NCBI GenBank assembly: GCA_018398765.1
Contig: JAHBMJ010001801.1
Coordinates: forward strand, 1-64,000
DNA length: 64,000 bases
From: Chromera velia
Lineage: Eukaryota > Sar > Chromeraceae
Reading direction: 5' to 3'
The notes beneath the pieces were generated by a model. That model worked only from the letters and a program-made list of their open reading frames with translations, searched no databases and was not told where the DNA came from. This document shows, piece by piece, positions 32,607 through 44,035 of this stretch; within the stretch, counting starts at the first letter, position 1; every line of letters starts with the position of its first letter. The translations under genes were made by a program, and so were the position numbers.

Positions 32607-35600
32607 CAATTAATATGCAAATCTCAGGCTAGATCTCAGTTCTATAGTCTCAGTTAAACATATATAGTTTAATAACTGACGGTGAACTTATTGCTGCATG
32701 TATATAGCCTTATTACAAGCCTCATTAATACATGTATACAATATCAGACTAGAGTTGACACTGCAGAATTTTTAATATGTATGAACTATAGTACGACACA
32801 GACATATATACATACACACACAACTATACTATTTAACTTGAAAAGGGCATCAACTTGACATATACAGCTAGCATAAAAGCAGAACATACATGTATATGTA
32901 TGCTTCTGAATCCGCAAAGACTTTAACCCCCCTAGTTTACTCCAACATTGACACGCAGACTGCATGCAATCGTGTCATCTCAAGCTGGACTAAACCATCC
33001 CTGGCCAGACCCTTGGCGTCCAGCAAGCCGCCATCTTTCAATTTATATAGACAGCCTAGTCCACGTCCAAATCTGCTTCCTACCTGAGATCTATTCTTCG
33101 GGGACCAACGAGACCTTGCACCCTTGCCACTTTCCTGACTTCTTCATCTGTGGCTCTTCATTGATTTTCACACAAGGCCGTCTCTAGGGCCGTCTATCCT
33201 TCTGCACAGGCTGGAGAAAAGCGTGTCGATCAGGTTAAAAGACTTGCAATCGAAACAGAAACAGGAAGCAAAGGAATTAGAAGAAGGCTGCACACAAGTT
33301 ATGAGGAAGAGAAAACGAGAGAGGGGGGAAGCAAATGCTGACAGAGGCAGCTGCATGAGGATTTTCAAAGCCGAACCAGAGACTGTCGGACACGTCTGGT
33401 GCCGTTCCAGTGAAAAAACAAAAGAAAAAATAAAAGAAAAAATCGAAAAGGAAAACAAGAAGAAAGGAAAACCAAGAAGAGAGTTCATCTGTCAGAGGAA
33501 ACACAAACCGACAATAGACTCTGAGACGTTCGAAGATTTTCACTGCTTCTCGTTCGTTTCTTTGTTTGTGTACACATGCATGCCACTCACTAACGTAAGG
33601 CCCATGCTGCAGTGAGAAACTCACGAAACGATGCAAAGGGGAAACCCCAGAAAACGCAACCAGACAAGATACAGACGACATGAAACACACTTCCGTGAGG
33701 CCGATCATTCTCAGAAAAAAAATAAAAGAGAACATGCAGACGGGATACAGATGGATCCATACAACAATCATCAAGTAAGGCTGGATGACCATCAAGACGT
33801 TCATTTATGGCAGCTCAGTAAAAACTAACTGCAGTCGGTTAATTCTTCTTTAGTTCTTGAGAATAACAACAAGTGTTCATCGACTCATGGAAACTAATAC
33901 GGAATTCACTCAAATCAAAAATAATCACGGGACGACTTCGTCCATTTGGATCTTGGTGTATGGTGGGATGTTACGTACGCGTTGCGCGCTACCTTTTCAT
34001 TTCTGTCCTCCTTTTTTTTGGTTTTGTTTTTTATGTTCTCTGTCAATTGGAGCACGAGCTTTTTTACGTCTGTGCAACGTGGAGAGAAAATCGTTGGATC
34101 GAGCCCACGGCTTCGCTTCCTCTCTGCGTACTCTTTCGGTGCGACTCATGGACTATCTTCCTTCCTGAATTCCTGGACTTGAGGAAACGGAAGGAGGAGG
34201 AACGTACACGCAACGTCGACTGATTTGAGCCAGCTGAGTTTGTTCCTCCTCGATGTTTTGTGTGTTGCTTCCTCAACCTTAAAGAATGCATGGGGTGAGA
34301 AGGAAAATGCATGCAGTCAATCAGCGCAAACACTGCTTCTCAAAACCTCACCCCTTTCTGATCAGATTGCAGATCAGAAAGACCCTTACAAAACTCCAGG
34401 CTTTTCATTCCATGGCATTGCCAAACTTCAGAATTCCATTTGCATTATTTTGCACACAACTTTCAGTGCATGCTTGCATGCATCATGCATACAACCTGAT
34501 TAGATGGAAAAAAAAAAGAGATGATTCGCGACTCCGCATTGTCTGTCTGGCTGGTTCTCTGTCGAAGAAACGACTTGTGATTAGGGTGCTTGCATGCACG
34601 GTGCTCCCTACACGTCTGACGCACGCATGCCAGCTATTCACCCAGACCCTGACCAACAAACCAACCAACTGACGCATCGATCATGTGGCAAACCCGCGGG
34701 CGGCTTTCTCGTGTTCTCCCTGACTTTTGCCCGACATGCAACCTGATTCCATCAACTTCGGCCCCCCCACTTTCTCCCGCTCGATCTGTCTTTCTGTCTG
34801 TCTGTCTGCCTGTCTTCGTATCTATGTGTCTGATTTGTCACTTCTCATTGTCACACAATGCAAAAAGCAACAAGAAGAGAAAGATCAGCGAGTAACGCGA
34901 AAAAGATGCGATTTGAAAAACAGAAAGAGAGAAGGGGAACGCAAGAGAAGAGTGGGTGTGTTTGTGAATCACTCAAACAAAGCCTCCCTCAAGCTCCACC
35001 CCCCCGTCAGGGAGGCAGGCCGGGAGACCAATGTGAGAGGTGTTGCTCAAAGTCCATTGCTAAGATTCTCATCCGCATTTGCGTTTTTGTCTCTTGTTGC
35101 ACCATTCTTTACACCTCACGATTTCTAAGCAACGAACATCACGCAGCTGGAAAAATGCACATTCATTCATTCATTCATTTAAAACCCAGGCGAGGCCCAG
35201 CAAAGACGAAAGACGCCAGACGAATAAATGCACAGAATGAATGAATGAATGCATGAATGATGGAAGGAAGGAGCGCCGCTGAGAAAACGAGGAGATACTA
35301 GCTCCTTCGTTTCCGGTTTTTCACCGGTCAGGATCAAAACAAGACGCACGAAGACAATGACATGATCTTTAATTTGTCCTTCTTCTTTCCTCCCTCCTTC
35401 TTCCCGCCACATCCATGCAACGACCCGTCCCGCATCCCCACTTCTCAGCACCACATGTCAAATCACGCACATACAATCAGAGAGTCTCTTTCTGTCTATT
35501 TGCCTCCCTGGCTCCCTGCCTGTATGTCTGTGTGTTACTTTTTTTGTCTGTCTGCATTTTGTCTGTGTTTCCCTTCCCTCATCTCTGTGTGCCTGACTTT

Positions 35601-36048
35601 CTGCCTTGTGTGAACCACCAGGGCACTACTGCATGAGGCATTAGTCTTGCAACAGCAAGGAGTTTTTACCCACAGACGCACACCCATCGACAGCTTCCCA
35701 TGCATGCTGTCAAAGCCCCCCCCCCTTCCCACGTCCCCTCAAGACCCCACACATGCACGCACAGATTGGGCCACTGCCTTCGTATTGGCAGTCTGACCTC
35801 TGCTGTGCATGTAGCGAAAGAACTCGTATGCGATAATAATAGTGTAAAAAGCCAGACGCACAGCATTACGTTCCGCTCTCCCTTCCTCTTTCATTAGAGA
35901 ACCTTCGGCCAGATACGAGACGAGCCTCCCACATGCATTCCTGACGCACGCGCGAAAATGCTACACCGACGGTGAAAGAAACAGTCACAGGCAACAGCTG
36001 AGAAATATGGATCCGTGACACTCTCTCTGCCTCCCTCGTGACACACCC
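32607..36048. other. intergenic, no defensible gene
   Basis: The left part is AT-rich. From 33.2 kb on there are many short frames on both strands, none with recognisable motifs or consistent splice signals. Minor structures: CATT units at 35163-35180 face GAATGAATGAATG at about 35236-35256 as a potential hairpin, and there are T/C-rich tracts at 34.78-34.82 and 35.36-35.60 kb. The last few hundred bases before 36049 probably contain the 3' UTR of the kinase gene, which is read leftward. Confidence 0.5.
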
Positions 36049-39000
36049 TCACGATTGTGTGAACTGCCCTCCGAGCACTAAAGACAGTCTTCCCCCCGCT
36101 CTCGCCATGTCCCGTCTCCCGAGGGTGCCCTGGATACAGGGCCCCTTGTGGGACAGTGCCATCTTACGCGACACTCTGGCCGAGGGCGTTGCTCCTGTCA
36201 TGTACTTGAGGAACTTCGGGTGACTCTCAAAGAACCTGATCAGGGCGGCGGTGGTGATTTCCATCGACGCACGCAAATCCGGGTTCTGCAGTCATTCATT
36301 CATTTCATTCCATGTATCCACCGTAACGGTTACGCATCGAGTGCAACATAGACGACATCCACACACCCATCCACTCACTGACTGCTCAGGAGAGAACGAC
36401 AAGTAGGAGAGTCTGGATCTTCGGATGACAACCAGGAGAGCTAATCGCGTTGAAAATTTAAAGCCTATCGAGGAGCGACTGAAAAGAAAAAGGGCAGGGA
36501 AACTACGGATAGATAAATGCAGATGGAAAGGCCCTAGCTACCCCCCTTGCACCCCCCTTACCGGATCCAGAAGACCGTTGGCTACAGCCTCGAGGACGTC
36601 TGGGTAGTCTCCTGGGAGAAGTCTCGTTGCTCCCCCTCCCTCTTGCATCATCTCCGAGGAGGAGATCATGCCCCCCGTCGCCCCCTCTCCCCCGTCTCTG
36701 CTGTGCCCATTCAAGAAAATTCCCCTCGGCCCCACACCGGGAAGATCTCCTCCAAATACCCCCCGACCGCTCGCTCCGCCTCCATGGCCCCAATCGACAC
36801 TCCCCAGCTTTCTCACTGTGCCCCCTTCCAGAAGGGTGCTTGGAGGACCCCCCGGCCCGGTCTCACCGAAGGCAGCCCTTCCCCCAACCTCCTCTGCCCC
36901 TCCCATCCGCTCATCGACCTCCTCCATCCCCTCCTCCCCCCCCAGCCTCGCCATGCAGGAGACCACGGAAGCCCCTCTTCCAAAACCCAAAGCGGCACGA
37001 GGGAGCAAGATCGTCGGAGACCGAGACCCACTCCCCCCCTCCTGGGCGACCAGAATGTCGGGACTCCTCGTGAGTCCGGGGTCGGGTGCGACGCATGAGG
37101 AGATGGCAATGCAGGGGGGAGACGCGAAAGATGAACCTGAGGGCGCTTGGGAGAGAAATCGGCTGGTGGCTGTGCAAGTTGCACCCGCCTCTGCCGAGTA
37201 GACGGAAGAGGGCGAGGGACAGAGAGAGATCCAGGGGGGAGGATCCAGACTGCCCCTCTGACTCTGAGGCTGTTGGAATGGGCTTTGTGTTTGGAGGTTT
37301 TGGCTAGAGGAGGGAAGCGGGATCTGAATAGAGGAGGAAGACGCTGCTGCTGCGTGAGACGATGAAGAGACGGGGAAAATGCAGGAGTGGGATTGAGGTA
37401 GGGAGGCCTGTACTGGAGGAAACAGGGAAGTTGGTGCTGTTGATCCGTGCTGTTGTGTGTGGGGCAGGAAGTCACCACCCATTCCCGAAAGGCCTATAGA
37501 TGGAGGGTTTTGGGCATCCGTGCCCAGCCCCCCCCCTTTATTATCGCTCTTGCTTGCTTCGTACCAAGGAAAAAGAGAAAAGGACGGGTCTCCGCTTTTG
37601 CTACGAATCCTCACAGGATCCTGACTAGCATGCAAACCAAATCCCGTCCCTCCAAACCCCCCTCCGCTAAAAGGATTTTGAGGCTCTTGAAGCACAGAGT
37701 GCTTTGGCGTTCTCGCTGCGAGTTTTCTCTTGCGAGAAGAATTATTCGATTTGGCTCCTGACGGTGAAGAGGCAGTGCCAAATTCAGAAAGAGCAGAGGC
37801 AGGGGACTCTCCTGCCGCTGGACTAGCGTCCATACCCACATCCTCCATCCCCTCGTCACTCATCGGTAGAAACACAGGGACGGGGGGAGGACCCCCGAGC
37901 ACCCCTGTTGATTTCACCTGAGGAGAATGGGAACGGGACCTTCGTGGTGGTCTTGGGGGGACCGCCAGGGGTGAGGGTGAAGATCCGGATGTGCTGGCTG
38001 TAGGGGTCGGAGTTCGGGCTCGGCTGTCCTGATTGGGCAGCTGGCTGCTGTACGCATCCCTCAACTGTCCCCCCGTCCCTTCGGCACCCATCATCTCCAC
38101 ATCGCCCCGTCCTGCTCCCGTTCCTTCTTCCTCCTCTGAAAGATCTTGAAGGGAAAAGGGAGACTTCGGTGACCGGCTCTTCTGCTGCTGCTGGCCAGTG
38201 ACGATGTCAGGAATCGTAGGCAGCTTGTGCACCCCCTCGAGATGATGGAGCAACAGGGGCTCTGACGGTCTCATCCCTGCGTGAGGCGAAGACAGTGCAC
38301 AGGCTTCGAAGAGAAAGCACCCGAGACCGTAAGAGTCCCAGAGTCCCGAAACGACATACGCCCTGTCTCTCGAAAGGGGGGGAAGCGCAGATGCAGCCTC
38401 CTCGATCACAGAGAGCGCTTCTAGGACCTGCGGACTTCTGGCCGAGGCCCCAACAGTCTGCAGGTACTCCAGCTCACTGTGGCAAGCGTAGAAGTGACGA
38501 TGCTCTGGCGGGACGAAGCCGAGAGTCGCGACGGGAGGAACGATAAAACCCTCACCGCTTCCATCGCCCGCTATGTGAGCGGCATTCTGCATGCATGAAG
38601 ACGAACACGTAGACAATTAAGCAGGAATGCAATTAAGGAGATGCACAAAACTTATGGAGAAGGCATGCAGACGCATGCAGTGAAACTCCTGAGCTGCTTA
38701 GTAACAGTAAGCAAGTGAGGCAGATGAAGAAAACCTTGACTGATTGACAGACTGACTGACAAACTGACCGCATTTCTCATCAAAAAAGCGCTCCCGAAGT
38801 CTCCCAATTTGACAGAGCCGTCGGGGGAAAGAAAGATATTGGCACTCTTCACGTCACAGTGCACCACGCCCAGGGCATGCAGATACGAAAGCGCACTGCC
38901 GATCTGGACGCACCAATCCGCAGCGGTTGATGCAGGAACCCTGGTGGCGTCTGGGGGGAGTCCCACCAGCTGTAACACTTCATCGCTGGCGTCCCCACTG

Positions 39001-40297
39001 CTCAGAGTTTCTTTCAACCGATTGCGGGACAACCTTCTCAGTACTGCAAAGACATCGCCTCCCTGCAGACAGACAGACAGACAAAAACGGAAAGAGAGAC
39101 AGGGAGATGAGAACAAACCATCACAGATCGCACGGGCGCTGCTAGTCTAACCACCAACGAGCATTCGCTTTCCATATCCTGAATCCTAAAGTAGTGATTG
39201 ATGTACTCTGTCTTGCTTTTCAAGGAAGAGGCGGCCGCCAGAATCGGTAATCGCCCAGACTGTAGATACAATCAGAGTGCTGACTGTTACGTCAAGAGGT
39301 GCTTCATCAGCCATACAGTTCACTGCCCACATCTCTCCATACTTCATTGCCTGACTGAAAGCATACATGCACTTTTTCTTGCATATATATAGTTTGACTG
39401 ACCGGACAATACTCCTGTATCAAAATATAGTGAAGCTCGTTGGCAACGAACTTGTGAAAGCCTACAATGTGTGGATGCCGAAGTGTGGACAGCAACTCTG
39501 CCTCCAGGCGGAGGGCCTCCTGCGTGCAGACGTCACAAAGGAACGAAAAAGTCTCCACGCATGCAGACAAAGGAACAAAATGTCGCAGCTTCGAAAACCG
39601 AAGATGCTTCAGGACTAAACAGAGACCACACAGCGTAAAGGAAGAACGGTATGAAGATCTAGGTCTAAATGAAAGGAAAGAAACGACCATCAAGCCTATG
39701 CCATGAAAAACCGAATGTGGACCGAGCAATGTATCCGATTCAATGGGTTTTCATTTACTACCATCTGAGGAACCGCACATGGTGACAATGACATTGAGCT
39801 CTCCTGTTTACGCATGTGGATCTTCACAGAACATTCAAAGCACTTGGGGCATTCGACAGCAAAGGGCAACACGTGACTCTGCTAGCAACATGCATGTGCG
39901 CATTGAGATACATGCAACATGCGAAAATGACTGACCTTCCTCACAAGATCCTCCACACGGTGTTGTTCCGTGACCTGCATTCAAGCAAATATAAAGACGG
40001 TGTGCTCCGGTCTTTCTACCACAGATACGTCAACAAACGAATCTTTTTTGCTTACCTTTGCCACAAAGAGACTTCCGGTAGAACCTTCCGCCACGAGGTG
40101 AACGGAGGACTCGCGACCGAAGTGAAGAGGACGCAGGTACTCAAACCCTGCACGCACAACGACCAAACAAACAGATACACATGTACATGTGCAGAGTCAA
40201 GCACAACTGGTCGTCAAAGTTATATGCACGTCGACCGACCTGCTTGCAACAAGTCCTCCACGAAGTTGCGTTCTTTTGGGAGAGGAAGTGGCAGCAT
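36049..40297 (-). CDS. NEK-like Ser/Thr protein kinase with a long C-lobe insert
   Basis: Seven exons on the minus strand: 40297-40240, 40147-40056, 39974-39936, 39519-39403, 39062-38769, 38586-36562 and 36285-36049. All join in phase, giving 953 residues. In order they show the P-loop ([10 protein letters not shown]), the lysine (FVAK), the helix-C glutamate (LRLEAELL), the hinge with EYCPGGD, the catalytic loop [10 protein letters not shown], the metal-binding DFG (KLGDFGSA), a PPE in place of APE, the helix-F motif WDSYGLG and subdomain XI (GLLDPNPDLRAS). The catalytic residues are intact, so it should be active. GGD, the WxxQI helix ([13 protein letters not shown]) and NIFL resemble NEK kinases; HCD replaces HRD. 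About 500 Ser/Pro/Gly-rich residues separate helix F from subdomain XI, encoded by the 2-kb exon 6. The ATG at 40297 gives a short leader ([12 protein letters not shown]), but the frame stays open to about 40420, so an upstream exon is possible. It is divergent from the AT-hook gene. Confidence 0.85.
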
Positions 40298-40549
40298 TGT
40301 TTGCCTGCCAATTCCGTAAGAGACCGCAGAGACAATTAAAGAGGAGAAGTGTTTCTCACGTGCAATGCGGACTACTGTGGTGGGCACGGCTTCCCCGGTG
40401 CCCTCTTCCACTGCATCTTTCTGTCAGGATTCAATGTTCTTTTTGCTGAGTGGGCTTTGGATTCCGATCGAAAAGACGCTTCTAGAAGCTTCAGAATGCA
40501 CATATATATTAATATCTAGCTTCTCGTCGAACGCGCGATCGAATCGAGC

Positions 40550-40740
40550 TGCCGGCCGGCATGCAGTTGTTATTAATAAATTCGGATCGCATGGCTGCCG
40601 CCGCAATGCCGCCGCATGAGCCGAGGCGCGCTTGGGGCCCGACCCAGGCCGACCGCGCGCGCCCCGATCGATGCGCCGGGGGCCATGCATGCATGCAGCG
40701 GCGCGCGGTTGAGCGGCGGCATAGCGGCGGCTCAGCTGGA
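40550..40740. promoter_or_regulatory. GC-rich block between divergent kinase and AT-hook genes
   Basis: A CpG-dense stretch of about 190 bp stands out from its surroundings, with several GCATGC/TGCATGCA palindromes and GCCGCC clusters. It lies between the kinase start (read leftward from 40297) and the AT-hook gene start (41281), a place suited to a shared promoter. No TATA box or known alveolate core element could be identified. It could equally contain an upstream kinase exon. Confidence 0.3.
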
Positions 40741-41280
40741 TTCATATATGGATTCATGCATGCAGATAGCTGGGCGGACTCTGGTGGAGTCTGTCTTGAA
40801 TTTCAACTTTCAAGTACCTTTCCCATGCGACAGGGTTCGTGACACGTTCTACCTGTACTCAGAGTACGACGGTTTAGCATGCAACCAATGATCTGTTTGT
40901 GTATAGTAGTAACGCAGAGCTCTGGTGACTTGTTTGTGGCTGACCCGGGTCTTCAGCGTAGAGTGCGGGCCGGAGACGCGTATCTTCTTCCAACCACTCA
41001 AAGAACAAAACTTCCCAAGTCCTCTCCAATCTGTGCAGAGAGAAAGGACCCTGGAGCTCACTAATTTGTGCGCACAGACCAGACAAGCTGAACACAGACG
41101 AGGGGCATAGCTGGAAGATTTGCCTCAGTCTGACGGCAGGGGCGAGCGGCGTGCAGACTGACTGCAAGTCCGTTGAAAGAAAGGACTTGAAAGGACGGAA
41201 GATTTGCGTTTCTGCTCACTGCGGAGGTAATCTGGGTCACAATACGACGGCACATTGCTCTGTGTGTAAAGTTTCTCGGA

Positions 41281-42224
41281 ATGGAAAAGCCTAGAGAGGA
41301 ACAAGAGGAGGGTGTTTCCCCTCTGAAACAGATTCGGCAACAAACCACAGAGGAAGGGGAAGAGACAGCACCTGAACAAAACAGGGAAGCGGTCGATCAG
41401 ACGGATAAAGTACAGGGACACCAACTGCAGCAAATCCCAGGTAAGGCAATGGCCTTGCGAAGCCTTCGTTCGTGTCGCCTCATTCTCCCCGAAGTTCCTC
41501 ATTTGTCTCCCGTCATCTTTCTCCGTCTCATTGAGTTTGTCCGACTTCCAAGGCTGATTCTGTGCGAAAAGAAAGACGGCAGCACTCTTCATGAGCCAGC
41601 TCTTCGACAAAGCAGGGAAGTGCCTGTTGTAGCTCGTCATTGCCCCTCCCCCTATCCCCCCTGTCATGCAGGCACCGAGGTCCCTCTTGGGACGGATGAG
41701 ATGAGTGACTCTGGAAGGGTGCAGACAGCCCCCTTGATGTCTCCCCCAGCTCACGAACTCTCTGTCGGAGGAGGGGGGGGAGTGAAACCGCATGGCAGCA
41801 GTGGTGGGGGTCTGCCCTTTTCGTTTGCTGCAGCGGGCGTCGAGATTGTCCCGTTTGGGACGGCCGGGACTCACACTGGGGGTGGTGACACGCAGGTGGG
41901 GGCAGGCCAGACGGTTTTTCCGGGGCCCTCCGTGGTGTCTGGGGGGTCTGGTCCTGTGTGTGTTGGTGCGTCTCGGCCAGTATGTACAGCGACAGAGAGA
42001 GCGGGAAATGGACAGACGAACCCCACTCTGCAGCTTTTCTCAGGAGGTTGGTCAACGGCCCTGCGTGCGCTGTTTTCCTCCAGTCGAATTTGAATCGAAA
42101 TTCTCTGCAGGGTAGGTGGCTTGGCTTTGCTCAACAATTTGAAGTACAGATTTTGCGTCATTTTCTTCAGTCTTTTATTTCGATCTTTTTTGTTTCGGCC
42201 GACGTGAGACTTACGGTTTGATCG

Positions 42225-42265
<41 letters not shown>

Positions 42266-43122
42266 GTCCTAGCGTGGCTTGTCTTTTTCATTTGATTGTT
42301 TCCCCTCTTCGTTCCCTCTTCGCAGCTGGAGGAGCCTCGGGGAGTGTGCATGAACCTCTCATGAGCAGCCATGTAGGGAGCACTAACAGCATCCCCCCCG
42401 ACGCCCAACTGCCCCCATTTGCAGCAAGGGGGTCCATGAGCGGACCATCTGCCCCCCCTCTCTTAGACCTCCCTCCGAACTCCCATCCCATTCCGCCCTC
42501 CCACCAGGCCCCTCCACTTCTCCAAACACCCTTCCTCTTCCCCCCCCCACACGGCCTCCTCGGATCTTCTGCCCCTCTCCTGACAGCAGCCAACCCATGC
42601 AGCACAAGTGCATGGGTCGGGGGGACGACAGGGGCGGGTGCACCCTTGGAGGGACATGCAGGGGGATTCCTGTCGTCAAATGGCATGGGCATGTTCCCCC
42701 GTACTGCTGCACATACTGCATGCATGAGGGGTGCGGCAGGCTCGGAGGTTCCGGAGCCAACAAAAGTGCAGTGGTACGAACCTTCTAACAAGTCAGTCAG
42801 TCCACGCCCTTTCTCCGCTTTCCTTCTTTGCATGACTCCTCTAGTTGTTCGTGATTGCATGCCCCCCCATTGATCCTCCCAGTGAGTGAGTGATTGAGAG
42901 AGTGAGAATGCATCCCTTCTTTTCTTTCATGCGTCTGTCTCCGAAGAGCCTGCCGAGTATCTGATTCTCTCTTTTCCTCCGGTTTGGTTTTCTTGCTCTA
43001 TCCTTATCACGATGCTTCGAAGGATGTTGGGGTGTTTTCATTCACCTTCTCGTTCCCTTTCACTGTGTGGGTGTGTGGGAGTCTCTGTCCCTTCATCTGC
43101 CTGCTTGTCGGTCCGATTAGCC

Positions 43123-43159
<37 letters not shown>

Positions 43160-44001
43160 CCTGAGTTTGTCGAGGGAAAAGAGACGGACAAAGAAGGTAA
43201 ACAAACATCAAAGACCCAACGTGTTTGAGAGAGGAAAGAACGAAAGAAAAGAAAGAAGATATCTTTTTCTTCGTCTCTCTGCCTATGTATGCCGTTTGCA
43301 GATACTCCTCGCTCATCATTCCAAGAAGAGTCCAGAAGTGGGATGTCATGTGCGACAGTTATGACAATGACATCTTTCCCACCGGCGAGTTCGCACACCT
43401 CCCGGGGGTGTCATGCAAACTGCCCGACATCTTCGACCACCTCCCGGACTCCTTCTGGCAGGGGGAGGGGAGAGAACCCCTAGCGCACGAGTTGGCTGAG
43501 ATGACGTGGCCCATACCGGACATAGGGTGGTGGGAAAACACGTTGAGTGTCCGCAAACGACAGCCGAGGATTCTCATAAACGACCTGTACCGCTACCTCC
43601 CCTTCCTGCTCCCCTTTTTCGGATTCAAATCCGTAGAAGAGACCTTTGGCAAGTGGGTACACCCGTACTTCGAGACCGAACAGGAGAGCATGGAAGAGGC
43701 CGCACAATGCAGGGCACACACACGAGAAGACCCAAACTACATCTACGCGAGAAAAACCAGAAAGCCCACGCTGTTCTACAACAGCTACGTGCGGGAGGTG
43801 GCAGCGCAATGGCTACACCTGCGCAAACCCCAGGGACCCGAACCGTCCCGCCCCTCTTGCACAGTCTCTGCGTCCGTCAGTGTGGATCCGAATCTGAATG
43901 GAGACATGCCGATGCCCCCGTCAGATTCCCTCAAGAATGCACGCGAGTCTGCGGGCATGTCTGTCGGAGACGGACCACGGGGGGTTGAAGGCCTCCAGGC
44001 A

Positions 44002-44035
<34 letters not shown>

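Noticed and set aside
33223-33615. 130-codon Lys/Glu-rich frame
   Set aside because: An equally long frame exists on the opposite strand. The composition reflects A-rich tracts, and there is no splice or domain support.
41441-41671. Reading through intron 1 of the AT-hook gene (231 bp, a multiple of three, no stop)
   Set aside because: A GTAAGG donor and CATGCAG acceptor flank it and the enclosed residues are unlike the rest. Retention cannot be excluded without cDNA.
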